DNA of 64,000 nt from Gemmatales bacterium (GCA_026004675.1 BPJP01000006.1:1-64000); one strand, 5' to 3'. Shown: positions 37,586 to 47,974, numbered from the stretch's first letter. The notes: a model not told the origin generated them from the sequence alone. Made by a program: numbers and translations.

Positions 37586-38900
37586 TAAAATCACCTGGTC
37601 CGGCGTGGCGGCTATAGACGAGGACAGAGCGGCCATGGCCGGAGGAAGCCAGGGCTGGGTGGCGTTCGAACACGCGTTTTTCCTCGGCAACGACTACACC
37701 TGTAGGGGCCTTGGGCCGGACCTCACTTACTCGTTTGAGTAGGCTGCCTGGATTTGTGCCATCGAACGCTATATGCCCCATATCGAGCGGCTGGCCCGTT
37801 TCTGGATCAAAACGGCTGGCAACCAAGTCTACCTCGATGGCAACACCGCTCGTGTTATTACCTTTAACGTCAATGCCTCGCTCCGTGACAACAAGGAAGT
37901 TCTTGCCGTCGAAGACGGCAGCGGCCCAAAGTTCATTGACTGGCGCGTAGTGCTGGGGCAAGCCAACAACCAAATGCCGACGTTTCGTGGGCAGGACGGC
38001 GCTTTGAAACACGCAGTTGTAGTGGCCATGGCCTACTTGCATGTAGCTCCACAAGAAAGAGCGCCTGCGTTCCGGGTCCGTCGCCAGAGCATAGCTATGG
38101 CCAAAGTAGTCAAAATTGACTTGGGTTGCTTTGCCCTCTGGCGTGACCCGTAAAAGCCAGGAGCCACCATGGTTCCAGCCGGCTGGGTGCTTCTGGGCAG
38201 CGATGACATAGCTTCCGCCATCCCAGCGGGCGATGGCTCCCAAGAGTGATCCGTTTGTGCCGTTCTGACTCAGAACGGTACCGTTGTGTTGCGCAGGTTT
38301 TCCCTTTGCAATAGAGGTTCCCGCGAGAACGTAGCGCTCGACACCACTTGGCCTTGGGCGCAAGTCCGACCAGACGGCAAAAGCGTTCTTGCCGTCAGAA
38401 GCTAGACTGGGGTGCACCTGGTTGCCCGGTCCATCGGCAACACCGAAGCCATCTGGATCCAGCACCTTGCCGGCCGGTGTGATACGGGCGGCATAAATAT
38501 CCCAATCTCTGCTGCTGCGGTAATCCTGCCAGGCGACCAGAAAATTTTCTCCGTCGAAAGTCACTTTGGGGTAAATCTGATGGTGTTTGGCCTTGCACAC
38601 CACGATCCCCTTGGGATCAAGCGCCTTGCCGTCTGGGGACAGACGCGCTGCCATGATGTTGGCATCGGGTGCGCCGTCATAAGCTGCCCCTTCTTGCCAG
38701 ACGACCAAATAGCAATCCTTACCCCAGGCAATGTGGGGCCAGCGCTGACTTTTTCCGGCGAACTCGGAGGCGACGGCAATGGGCGAGCGAATCGCCAGAT
38801 CGTTTTTCTTTTCTCTCCCTTTCTCTTCACACAGGACAACTCCGGCGACCACTAAAAACGATGCCATTGCGGTAAATGATATCGAATACACGCGGCGCAT
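37557..38900 (-). CDS. Secreted beta-propeller-like repeat protein
   Basis: This 447-residue protein has a signal sequence (ISFTAMASFLVVAGVVLC). It contains repeats of the type NFLVAWQDYRSSRDWDIYAAR followed by a G-K-V-LDPxG phrase, typical of secreted propeller-like proteins in planctomycetes. Its stop lies inside the terminase remnant, so its last codons may be created by the junction. Related proteins lie at 40,270 and 42,743. The ligand is unknown. Confidence 0.75.
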   Translation of the reverse strand: MRRVYSISFTAMASFLVVAGVVLCEEKGREKKNDLAIRSPIAVASEFAGKSQRWPHIAWGKDCYLVVWQEGAAYDGAPDANIMAARLSPDGKALDPKGIVVCKAKHHQIYPKVTFDGENFLVAWQDYRSSRDWDIYAARITPAGKVLDPDGFGVADGPGNQVHPSLASDGKNAFAVWSDLRPRPSGVERYVLAGTSIAKGKPAQHNGTVLSQNGTNGSLLGAIARWDGGSYVIAAQKHPAGWNHGGSWLLRVTPEGKATQVNFDYFGHSYALATDPERRRSFLWSYMQVGHGHYNCVFQSAVLPTKRRHLVVGLPQHYAPVNELWAAAVFDGKNFLVVTERGIDVKGNNTSGVAIEVDLVASRFDPETGQPLDMGHIAFDGTNPGSLLKRVSEVRPKAPTGVVVAEEKRVFERHPALASSGHGRSVLVYSRHAGPGDFTIRCVLLSE

Positions 38901-38950
38901 GTTTTCTTCTCCCAGTTTCTATTTATTGTTGCGAGGCTAATCTCCAAACG

Positions 38951-40228
38951 TTACTCTACTTTCCGAATACGGACAAAAGCCGTTCGGCTAGGATAAGGTC
39001 CCGCAGGACCCGCTTGCCGCCAAACGCCATCGCGGTCCATTATCGCCGTAACGTAATGTAAATCTAAAAACTCCTTGCCGACGCCCCAAGTTCCGTCCTT
39101 TTGCAGCACTTCTACACGGTCGCGCAGATACCGGCTCAGGGCCGACGGGATCTCGTGGCGGGCCAGAACGTTCCCTCTCGGATCGACCGCGAACCCGAAA
39201 CTGCAATGAACCTGGTACCTCGCAGGGTCTCCCATACCCCAACGAGCGTCCTTAATGGTTGCTTCAGGGGGGGCATAACCGGCCAGCGGAACATACGTCC
39301 CGTCAGGCGTTACCTTCGCTGCATCGGGCCAGCAACGACCGCCAATGTAAATCGAACCATCCGTGTGCCAGATCAGGTGAACGCCTTCTCCAGAACCGAT
39401 GTTGACTTGCCGTGGCTTCGACTTGGGCCATTTCTTGGCATAGACGGCGGCCAGATCCTGCGAAGCTTTTTGCTGGGTGATGACGGTTGTCACTCGGCCA
39501 GCCGGATCCGCCTTGGCCAATCCACCGCCAACGGCCAGATAGAGATTGCCCTTGGGATCCATCGCCAATCCTTTTCCCAGCCGACCGAACTCGTTGAGAA
39601 GGACCGCTTCCTTGCCTTCGGGTAACCCGGATCGTTTACCCCGGCCAGCCACGGTTTCGACGTGCCAGCTCCCGTCCGCCCGCCGAGCCAGCCTGCGGAG
39701 CAGACCGTTGTCGTTGATGAACAAGGTGTGACCAGACGCTGCCACCGAAAAATAGCCGCCGCCGTAAACGCCCGGCCCGAGGAAGCCGGCGAACTCGCCG
39801 GGGCCATCAAGCGAGTCGCCCAGGTCATCGCCGCCGGCAATCGGCCAGATTTCGTCTCCTTCGAGCTTCCAAAATACCCGCCGCTTGTCCCGAAAATAAA
39901 GCCGAATGCCGGGACTGGATTTACCCAGATACAACGTGTCGGCCTGCTCGACCGGGCGTGTGATGAGCGGCAGACTACCGCCTACCGCCCACCGAGCCGG
40001 CCCACCGAAGGAACGCCCGTTCTGTCCGATGCTGAACGCCAGATGCTCGGTTCGCCAACCGGGGAGAAACTTAATCTCAAAAGGCGGCGCAGGCAACCAA
40101 TTTCTGTCTGCCGTTTTTTCCTGAGCAACGGCGCACGCGGCAATCGCGCCGACCGCCAGCAGCACCAGCGCCAACCGGCGACATTCCAGACAACAATCTA
40201 ACGCAGTATGAGGGACACGGTGAAGCAT
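38951..40228 (-). CDS. Secreted NHL-repeat-like protein
   Basis: The ATG at 40,228 follows AAAGGAGG by eight bases; an in-frame ATG at 40,267 is an alternative. This gives 425 residues with a hydrophobic signal region (LALVLLAVGAIAACAVA). The mature protein carries NHL-like blades (GKGLAMDPKGNLYLAVGG, SFGFAVDPRGNVLARH) and many Trp/Gly turns. Secretion and a binding or structural role are inferred. Confidence 0.7.
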   Translation of the reverse strand: MLHRVPHTALDCCLECRRLALVLLAVGAIAACAVAQEKTADRNWLPAPPFEIKFLPGWRTEHLAFSIGQNGRSFGGPARWAVGGSLPLITRPVEQADTLYLGKSSPGIRLYFRDKRRVFWKLEGDEIWPIAGGDDLGDSLDGPGEFAGFLGPGVYGGGYFSVAASGHTLFINDNGLLRRLARRADGSWHVETVAGRGKRSGLPEGKEAVLLNEFGRLGKGLAMDPKGNLYLAVGGGLAKADPAGRVTTVITQQKASQDLAAVYAKKWPKSKPRQVNIGSGEGVHLIWHTDGSIYIGGRCWPDAAKVTPDGTYVPLAGYAPPEATIKDARWGMGDPARYQVHCSFGFAVDPRGNVLARHEIPSALSRYLRDRVEVLQKDGTWGVGKEFLDLHYVTAIMDRDGVWRQAGPAGPYPSRTAFVRIRKVE

Positions 40229-40269
40229 GGAGGAGGCCTCCTTTCGTTGATGAGCGTTCTCGATCATCT

Positions 40270-41607
40270 TTAATCGCCTTGTTTCAACAGCCGCGCGCCA
40301 ATGCAGATTGGTGTGTCGGCTTTTTCGGGGTGCTGTTCAAAGACGATGAGCGTCGTTCCATTGCCGTCGGAGGCAATGGCCGGATGGATTGCAGGAGCAG
40401 AGGGTGTTCCGGCGATCCATTGGCGGTCCCTCGTCTTACCGTCCGGCGCGATCGATGCGCAAAAGATCGCTTCACTCGGCCATTTGACCACGCCGTCTCG
40501 ACCCTCTTCCGCGTCCTGATGCCACGCCATCACAAACGTCTTGCCGTTCCATGTGGCGCTGGGATGGCGGATGCGGCTATTGCTCAGTTGCCCGCGAATC
40601 TTTTCCTGCGGGAGAACCACCGTCTTTTCCAGACGCGCGTCTCGCGTGAACAATCCGGCGTGCGAATCGTTGGGAGCGTCACCTCGCCCGTATGGAGCGC
40701 TGGTCGGCCAGACGACCAAGAGTTTGTTGGGCCCCGCCGCCGCGCTGACGGGGAACGGCACGTGGCCGGTGATGCCGCCCGGCGCGGATCGCGGGTCAGT
40801 GTTTTCCATCGTCGGTTCTTTCGAGGCGTGGCCGTCTTGCAGCAGGTGGGCGCCGGCTACAACGCCGTTTCTGCCGCCGGGCGCTCGGCCGCCGCCCAGC
40901 CAGAACAGCAGCGACTTGCCGCCACCGGCACTGGCGAGGACTGGGTTGATGCGGCTGAATGGCGGCTTCGCAGTCGCCAACAATCGCCCGCCAGCCTCGA
41001 GCACCTTTCCGCTTTCGGTCACGCGTGCTCCGTAAACTTCGTACCGGTTGCCGCTGCGGAAGTCCTGCCAGACAACTTGAAAATTCTTGCCGTCCCACGC
41101 CACGTCCGGCACAGCCTGATTGTGCTTGCCGCCGCCGACCAGAATGCCATTGCGGTCCAGCACCTTTCCTTCCGGCGTGACGCGGGCGGCGTAGACGTCC
41201 CAGTCCTTACCATTGCGGATGTCGTGCCAGACGACCAGAAACACGCTGTCACCAAACGCGATTCGCGGCCACTCCTGCAGATCGCTTGCCGCGCAGATGG
41301 AAAACGGTTTTGCGTCGACCGGCTTCCCCGCGGCGTTCACGCGACAGCCGACAATGTCGCCCACGTAGTTCAGCCCCTTGCGCAGATCGCCTTCGGCCAG
41401 ATGCCCCGATTTCCACGCGACCAGATACACGTCTTTGCCGAAAGCAACCGCCGGTTGATAGGCGTCGCGATTGTCGGCCAGTGGCAGAGTGGTCTGACCG
41501 TATGAGCTGGATGATGTCAAGGTGTTGCATGCCAGGACTGCCGCCATCATGCAGCCCCACTTGCCATGTCGCAAGCACGTTCGTTTCGAAACGGTAGCGC
41601 ATCTCAT
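40270..41607 (-). CDS. Secreted beta-propeller-like repeat protein
   Basis: The ATG at 41,607 follows AAAGGA, giving 445 residues and a signal-like start (GCMMAAVLACNTLTSSSS). It contains repeats such as VFLVVWHDIRNGKDWDVYAAR and FQVVWQDFRSGNRYEVYGAR, each followed by a GKVL phrase. It is a paralogue of the proteins at 37,557 and 42,743. It begins two bases after the stop of the frameshifted gene upstream. Confidence 0.75.
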   Translation of the reverse strand: MRCATVSKRTCLRHGKWGCMMAAVLACNTLTSSSSYGQTTLPLADNRDAYQPAVAFGKDVYLVAWKSGHLAEGDLRKGLNYVGDIVGCRVNAAGKPVDAKPFSICAASDLQEWPRIAFGDSVFLVVWHDIRNGKDWDVYAARVTPEGKVLDRNGILVGGGKHNQAVPDVAWDGKNFQVVWQDFRSGNRYEVYGARVTESGKVLEAGGRLLATAKPPFSRINPVLASAGGGKSLLFWLGGGRAPGGRNGVVAGAHLLQDGHASKEPTMENTDPRSAPGGITGHVPFPVSAAAGPNKLLVVWPTSAPYGRGDAPNDSHAGLFTRDARLEKTVVLPQEKIRGQLSNSRIRHPSATWNGKTFVMAWHQDAEEGRDGVVKWPSEAIFCASIAPDGKTRDRQWIAGTPSAPAIHPAIASDGNGTTLIVFEQHPEKADTPICIGARLLKQGD

Positions 41608-41609
41608 CG

Positions 41610-42746
41610 TTATCGAATCCTTTGGTAGTAGCGAAAGTAGGGACCTCGCTCGGTGTAATACGGGACGAACGCAAGGAAGCTGCCGTCGGCAAACCAGTGT
41701 GGTGGGTACATGTAGATCGGCCGGCCTTCCGCGCGGCCCTGTTCGACGAACCGACCTTCTTTCTCGTTGAATACGGCGACCATCCGCCGCTTCAGATCGA
41801 GCCGGTAAAGGGTTGTATTCATCGACGCGGGTCACGTAGAGGAATCGTTTATCAGGATCGTCTGGGCCCCCCAACTGATCTCGCCGTGGTTGTACATGAC
41901 CGTGCCCTCGAACGGCCCGGCCTCGCCCGGCTTGCGAGCCTTCGACTTGTCTTTCGCAATCGGCAGAACACCGTGTACAGTTCCGTCGCTCAGATCCCAG
42001 TACCATATGTACCATGGACTGGCTCGATACGTGGTGGCATAGAGCCGTCCCTGTTTTTCGTCTACAGCCAGCGAACTGCCCAGCAGGCTGAGCTTGACTT
42101 CGCCTTTCAAATCGACCGTCCTGAGCACTTTCCATTCCGGCCCAGGACTGAGAATGACGACTTTCTTGGCCGGACTCGCACCTTGCACAATGTAGAGCTT
42201 GCCGCTTTCGCCGCAGGCAAACGCCACGCCCGCTGTCGGCAGCGTCCGAACCATCTGTGTCGCGAAGTCGAGTGACCGAATACGCTGTCCAGCAAAGCTG
42301 GCCAGCAGATAATAGAACCGGCCGTCCGGCGACCAGGCGCGTTCGTGCCGGCCAGTATGATAGTCGCTCACATACAATCGCGCACGCGAAAACGGACCGT
42401 CCAGATAGCCCGCCGCTCCACCAGTCACCGCGTGGTATCGTTCGCGCCGGCTGTCGTACGCCATAAACACCTGCCGCCCGACACCTTGCATCCCCCCGCG
42501 CAGCCGCGGATAAATCGGATGCCCCATCATTACTTCGTGCCGCGGACCATCTAAATGCGCCCGAACATTGCTATCCAGGGCGAACGACCTCGGCTGCGGC
42601 TTCCATCTCGCATCCGGATGCCAGACGGGGATATTGAAGCGCGGCTTCGATGAGGCGGACGGCATCTCGTCCGCCGGCGAGAAGCTCGAGATCACGACAA
42701 ACAGCAGGGTGATACTGAACATCGCACAGAAAACCAAGCGGCTCAT
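41610..42746 (-). pseudogene. Secreted propeller-like gene with two compensating frameshifts
   Basis: From the ATG at 42,746 the frame gives a signal peptide and about 295 plausible residues, then fails at a C6 run (41,867-41,872). After that run a different frame reads sensibly for about 20 codons (PDDPDKRFLYVTRVDEYN). Near 41,806-41,816 the original frame resumes (TLYRLDLKRRMV) and runs to a stop at 41,610. In the original frame the gap contains a TGA. One lost and one gained base explain this. Either the gene is decayed or both changes are base-calling errors. Confidence 0.6.
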
Positions 42747-44075
42747 GGTGTTTTTCCTTCTTTGACAATACGGGCGAACAGCGGCATATCGTCCGGGCCA
42801 CGGCGTTTTGAATAGACGACGAGCGACACTCCTGGCGGGCCAGCGGCGACGACGGGCAGCAGCAGGTCATGTTCGGCGTCCGCGGCGATGACGAAACCGT
42901 TGGCGGCGTCGTCGAGTAGCTTGCCGCCAGCCGCGATCCGCCAGCCGCGAACCTGGATACGAACACGCCGCCGTTTCTGCTGCTGGACGCGTTTCGACCA
43001 ATCGGTGACGAACAGGAATTGCTGGCCGTCAAACGCCAAAGTCCGCCGCGGAGTGAAAGAGGGGATGTCGCCGTTGCCGTGTCCGCGACCGCCGAAGGAT
43101 CGCGGAGTATCGAGCAACTCGCCGGCCCGACTGAGCCGCGTCCACTGCAGCCCGATAACTCCGCCACCGGTGACGGCGATCGCTTCCTTGTCGCTCATCG
43201 CCAAAGCTCCGGCACGCGAACGTTCTAGTGCGGCACGAAGAAAACAAGGCTCAACCCGGCGGGCGGTCGTTGATGGCTCGGGCGACGGACCCAGCGCGCG
43301 TCCCCGCCGCTGCGTCGATTGCACGTCGGGCCAGATAGTCATTGCCGGCGGCGAACGACGACACATAACAGGCGGCCAGAACGTTATTGCCGTGGCTCGT
43401 CACCACCGGGCTGAAAGCGTGCGAGGCCTTTTGCACAGCGACCACTTCGATCGGCTTGTCGTCCAGCCGTTTCCCGGCCGGCGAAACGCGGGCGGCGAAA
43501 ACCGCATACGCTGTGCCCGGCGTGTTGGGTGAACCATCTCCGGTCAACCCTTGCCAGACGACAACATAATTCCCCGCTGCAAACGTCACATCTGGCCGGC
43601 ACTGGTTGTGGCGGCCCCCGGCGACAAGAATCGAATCCTGCCCCTCAACCTTGCCGTCGGCCGACACCAGCACGCCGCGCACGTCCCAGTCGCGGCCGTT
43701 GCTCAAATCTTCCCAGACGACCAGAAACCCTTTGCCGTCGGAAGCGACATGAGGCATATCCTTCAGCCCATCGCCTTTCGTCAGGCGGACGCCGGCCGGA
43801 TCGAGGGGTTTGCCATCGACTCCGACCCGAGCACACCAGATGTCGCATGCGTCTTCGTTGAGATATCCTTCGCGCCAGACAACCAGCCAGCAGCGAGCCT
43901 GCTCGGACCACGCGGCGGCGGCCCAAACCTGCGAACGAGCGGCTTTGCACTGCGGAGTGACCTGGGTCTCTGCACCTACGTGCGGAGGGGTGGCTTCCTG
44001 AACCGAGGCGGCCACCACTGCAACGCATATCACCAACGAAAGTGATGAAACGAACAAAGACAACAAGTGTTTCAT
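42743..44075 (-). pseudogene. Secreted propeller-like gene, frameshifted
   Basis: The first 274 codons give a signal peptide and repeats such as FLVVWEDLSNGRDWDVRGV. The frame then ends after AINDRPPG at 43,251. A second frame continues at once (VEPCFLRAALERSRAGALAMSDKEAIAV), ending in LVVYSKRRGPDDMPLFARIVKEG, which matches the C-terminal pattern of the paralogue at 37,557. One extra base near 43,250-43,262 explains the break. The start overlaps the next gene's end by four bases. Confidence 0.65.
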
Positions 44076-45379
44076 TGTTTTCCTTCCTTTCGCACCGCTA
44101 CAGCCGGGGCTTGCCAGTCCACAGGGCCGATCCGCACAATCGGAATCTTGCCATCGGACTTCGATCCGTAGACACGATAGAAGTACGGCTTGTTACGCAT
44201 CAGCGCCCAGCCGGATGTGCCGAACCCTGCGTATAGCTGCCACTGTCGCACATCGCGCCGCGTCGGAATTTCGCGCCACTTTCCGTCTCGACAGAGGCTC
44301 GCAATCCGCCCATCTTTCAAGCGGCGAATGCGACGGTCGTCGACGGCGCCGGCGAAGATCAGGTCGGGCGGTTGGTAGCCATTCATCTGCGGACCACCAA
44401 ACCAGTAGGTCTGCAGGCCAGGGCCATCCTCTTTGTTCTGATCCTGAGCGTTGAAAACCACCAGCTCGACTTGTCGCCGATCAGCCGAAACGCGGTAGAT
44501 CATGCCGTTGGGGTACGATCCCTTGTACCAGTTCAGATATGCCGTGCCGTCGTCGGCAATGACGACTTCATCGGGCGGACTGAGCTTTGCGCCCTGACGC
44601 CAATGCTTGACGCGGTCACGGTAATCCCGATGCGCCAGCACGCAAGTCATCGTGCCGGACCGGTCGTCGAGCAGCCAGGCGTTGCCTTCACTGACGATAA
44701 AGACCTTGTCGCTGCCGCCGGCATCCATCGTGAACCTTGGCCGATTCAGCCACACGTCGCGCCCGGCAACTTTTGCGCCTCGCGTCGAGGGCGCCGGCTT
44801 GCTGCCTCCGCCGGCGACTCGGCTGAACCACCAGCGGCCGCGTTGATCGCCGTTTTTCCAGATGCGGTAAACGATTCCGCGCCCGGAAGCCCTGGTATCG
44901 GCCGCGACGACGTAGATCGAGCCTTTTTCGCCGCCTTGGAGCGGACTGCCTCGAACGCAAAGCGGCGGACCGGCACTGCCGAACGACGAGTCGCCCAGCA
45001 GGTTCGGCAGGCACGCCGCAGGGCCTTCATCCAGTTCCAAATCCGTGCCCCACACGTTGTCGCCCGCAATTGTCTGCATACGGCCGTCGACGCGGGCACA
45101 ACGCAGCGCACCGTAACCCATCAGCGGAACCAAATACAGGTTACCGTCGGCGTCACACTGCCCGACCCGGTGATACGGCAACATCGCTTCGGTCCGCGGC
45201 CCGTCCAGATACTCTGATGGCCCCGCCAGCGCGAAATGCTCGACACGAAAGCCTTTGTCGCTCGTCGCAGGCTTGCGACCCACTGGCTCACCGGCAACCA
45301 ATTCGACATGGCTGCAAACCAGCGCTAATGCGGCAATCAGTAATAGGGGAGAAAGGGGTAAGCTGGCTTCGTTTTTCAT
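44072..45379 (-). CDS. Secreted NHL-like repeat protein
   Basis: This 435-residue protein has an N-terminal signal sequence (LSPLLLIAALALVCSHVELVAG). The mature part holds Gly/Asp-rich blades such as CDADGNLYLVPLMGYGALRC and FTMDAGGSDKVFIVSEGNAW. It is first in a tightly overlapping minus-strand gene set with the four genes below it. It resembles the 38,951 protein in style. Confidence 0.7.
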   Translation of the reverse strand: MKNEASLPLSPLLLIAALALVCSHVELVAGEPVGRKPATSDKGFRVEHFALAGPSEYLDGPRTEAMLPYHRVGQCDADGNLYLVPLMGYGALRCARVDGRMQTIAGDNVWGTDLELDEGPAACLPNLLGDSSFGSAGPPLCVRGSPLQGGEKGSIYVVAADTRASGRGIVYRIWKNGDQRGRWWFSRVAGGGSKPAPSTRGAKVAGRDVWLNRPRFTMDAGGSDKVFIVSEGNAWLLDDRSGTMTCVLAHRDYRDRVKHWRQGAKLSPPDEVVIADDGTAYLNWYKGSYPNGMIYRVSADRRQVELVVFNAQDQNKEDGPGLQTYWFGGPQMNGYQPPDLIFAGAVDDRRIRRLKDGRIASLCRDGKWREIPTRRDVRQWQLYAGFGTSGWALMRNKPYFYRVYGSKSDGKIPIVRIGPVDWQAPAVAVRKEGKQ

Positions 45380-45680
45380 TGGGTCACTCTCCTGAACTGC
45401 GCAACAGGCATCTGACGGTAATCGTCGGTTCCTTACTATCGAAGTCCATTATTTCTTCTTAATAATACTTAATAATACGTGCCGGAGCGTAACGGCAGGC
45501 CACTGCACATAAGGAGAACATCTTGTCGCGCAGATTCATTCCATGATTCACTTCGCAACCTCTTGGCCAGAATAGTCCGCTCGCTGGAACCATTCTGGCC
45601 GAAGAGAGATCGCGCCACGCTGACGGAAAGCTTATTTCTTCGTTAGCTCCAACGACTGAGGCTGCAGATAACGACTCAGG
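45380..45680 (-). promoter_or_regulatory. AT-rich gap with tandem decamer, likely promoter region
   Basis: This gap lies upstream of the minus-strand set that starts at 45,379. It contains two tandem copies of CTTAATAATA (45,458-45,477), read on the minus strand as TATTATTAAG. The AT-rich motif could hold -10 elements or a regulator site. No gene is visible in the gap. Confidence 0.35.
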
Positions 45681-46928
45681 TTATCCCGCGCGCCGCGGGG
45701 GCCATACGAGCTGTGCTTCGGTAGGATTGGTCACGAGGTCATAGGCTATCCCCAAGTAATATTGACCACTGATCACCCCACGTGGAGCGTTTTCAGCAGG
45801 ACCGAACGCAAGCATCTGAAAACCTGTCACCTGTTGCTTTCGGCGGTCATATGTGAGAAAGCCTAGCAATGCGGGCTGATAACGAATGACGCGGCTATTA
45901 CGTCCAGGACTGCGGACAGCCAGTTCAAACTTCCCGTCCAGACGCAATCGCATCTCGTTTTTGGTTACCTCTTCTAATGTGATATCGACATTTGCGACTT
46001 TCGGTCGAACATTCACATAGGTACAACCCTCACCGAGGCCACGTTCCGGGTCGAGTTGGTATCGGGCCAGGCGGGCAATAAACGACGGAGGCGCTGAGAA
46101 CCGTTGGCCTTTTTGGGGACTGCTGGGAATCATAGCCTGCCATTCATCCTGCGGGATCCACATCATGTCTTGTGCTGGTTCGCGTAAGCGTGCCCAGCCC
46201 CTCTGTCCCTCGCCGGGATTATAATCCGATTGCTCTGTATAGCGCAACGACCCGTCGCGATCGCGCATAAGACGGCGGAATTGACCGGCTAAGATCAATG
46301 CACCTTTGGGTGGCCGATGAAGAGAACGTTTGGGATCGGGTGGACCATAGTCCACCTTCAGGCCAGGTTTCCGTTCCTCTTCTGGGAGAGCATCCCAGGC
46401 AGCGAGAATTTTCTTCAAGCTGTTCATCCGGAGTCGTTCGTTGATCCAAAGTACATCACCCAGCTTTTTTCCGGAAGCGGTGATCACACTGGTCCTGCCG
46501 CTGGCGGTCCCGGTGACGCAATTGGTTTTGCGCACCATCTCTCCGATTTGGTCGCGGCGGGCTCGTTCCCGTCGGGAATCGACACTGACACACACGAAAC
46601 GATCCTTGAGCAATTGGACGATTTCCTCGGTCCACAGACGCGGCGCACGGCCGCCGGAGCCAGCCGCTCAGCAGACAGCGTGTGGGGGGCCGCCAGCGCC
46701 TGACCACACGAAAATTGGTTTTCCTTGCGCCGCCGCACGCTGGAGTGCCTCGTCGAGACTCAACAGCCACGGGATTTCCCAGAAGCGGGATTCTCCGGGC
46801 TGCGGTTTGATCATCTTGCGCAGCGAATGGAACTCGTCGGGTTTAATCGAATTCACCTGTTGTCCCAGCGCTGCTGAGACACATAGCGCGGTGGGCAACA
46901 ACGCATAAACAAACGCTCGCTTTTTCAT
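45681..46928 (-). CDS. Thioredoxin-like secreted protein with in-frame UGA (candidate selenoprotein)
   Basis: From the ATG at 46,928 (a TTG at 46,934 is better spaced from AAAGGAG), 86 codons give a signal peptide and a thioredoxin-like start ending IFVWSGAGGPPHAVC. The next codon is TGA (46,668-46,670). The same frame then continues without a break (AAGSGGRAPRLWTEEIVQLLKDRFVCVSVD) for over 320 codons to a stop at 45,681. The TGA directly follows a Cys at the position of a thioredoxin-fold active site, just before the helix. Reading it as selenocysteine gives 415 residues. A nonsense mutation is the alternative. Confidence 0.6.
46641..46656 (-). promoter_or_regulatory. Possible bacterial SECIS hairpin after the UGA
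   Basis: On the minus strand, 11 bases after the TGA, CGGCG and CGCCG form a 5-bp stem with the six-base loop GCCGTG. Bacterial SECIS elements are short stem-loops just 3' of the UGA with a G/GU-containing apical loop. Spacing fits, but such a short GC stem can arise by chance in this GC-rich DNA. Confidence 0.35.
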
Positions 46929-47185
46929 GGTCAAATCGCTCTCCTTTCAAAAGGTTCGGGTTGCGAATCGTTCGTCGTTGATCGCTCGGCGATCGAAACG
47001 CTTGGACTTCTGGAAACGAATCCGGGCATACACGCTCTACCCGATAGCCACAGGATTAAAGCCTTAGATGCGCAAGTCAACCAAATCATTACAAAGGCTC
47101 AATGATTGTATTTGTGTAAAATGAGACGAATTTCTCTATTATTGGCACCCTCATTCTGCACTTCTCAGGGTGACTCAAGGGATCT
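46929..47185. other. Gap between the host-like cluster and the second prophage remnant
   Basis: No gene is visible. Bases 47,090-47,160 are clearly more AT-rich than the surroundings. The sequence changes at 47,186 into the middle of a phage gene without a visible target-site duplication. In-frame TGA at 47,171 shows that the phage gene has no start here. Confidence 0.5.
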
Positions 47186-47974
47186 CTGCGCCCTCTCGTC
47201 ACAGCCAAGGTTCGCAACAACCACTCGGCACCGTTGCCCCGTTTCGGCGCGGTGGCACTGCGGACGCCGATCATCTCTCCTTTAGCCAACCTGCCGGAGT
47301 TTCACAGGCAGCCAACCTTTGACGTGGCGGTCGCCTCTGCCTTGGACCTGGCTGCGAAGCCAACCAAACCAGCGATTGTGCTGCAGCCTTTGGCCGCCGG
47401 CGTCATTGGCGATGCTTGCCTTTCGGGTGTCGTTCCAGCCCGTGTCGACATCCAACAAAACGAACACCGTTTTGCCGACCTGACCCTGGGCCAAACCTAT
47501 TTGACCAGCAGCGACAGCGGTTCGGTGGAAATCCTCTGGGCCGAGGATGGACTCGGTTTGAAATGGGCCTTGGTCCGCATCCCGGCCTTTCCGCCGGGAC
47601 CGCTTCCCTTTCACGATCTGATCGACCAGCCCGTACCGCCGGCATCCCCTTCGCCAGGACACATCCGGCTCTATCAAAACAACAACACCATCTTCTTTCT
47701 GGACGATGCCGGCAACCGCTACCATTTGTGTGCTTCCGGCCCCCCCGGAACGAACATCACCCTCACCGAAACCAAAGATTTACACCTTCTCCTGGACAAG
47801 TGCATGCTCCGGCTGCGCTGGCAGGAATCGTTTGTCACCTTTGAACGCAATGCCAACGGCTGCGTGGTCGGCCTGTCGGTTTTCGGACCGTTTTCCAGGG
47901 AATCGTCGGTCGATCTGTGCGATTGCAAGCCCGTATACTGCGGCGGCGGTTATTACGGCGGAGGAGGACCATGA
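47186..47974 (+). pseudogene. Virion-associated protein, 5' truncated copy
   Basis: The sequence corresponds to codon 46 to the stop of the gene at 10,073 and is nearly identical to it. The 5' 45 codons are missing and an in-frame TGA lies just upstream. The end is intact and overlaps the copy-2 glycosyltransferase start by four bases, as in copy 1. Confidence 0.85.

Noticed and set aside
37557..47185. Insertion sequence or transposon as the cause of the insertion
   Set aside because: No transposase, terminal inverted repeats or target duplication could be found at the junctions.
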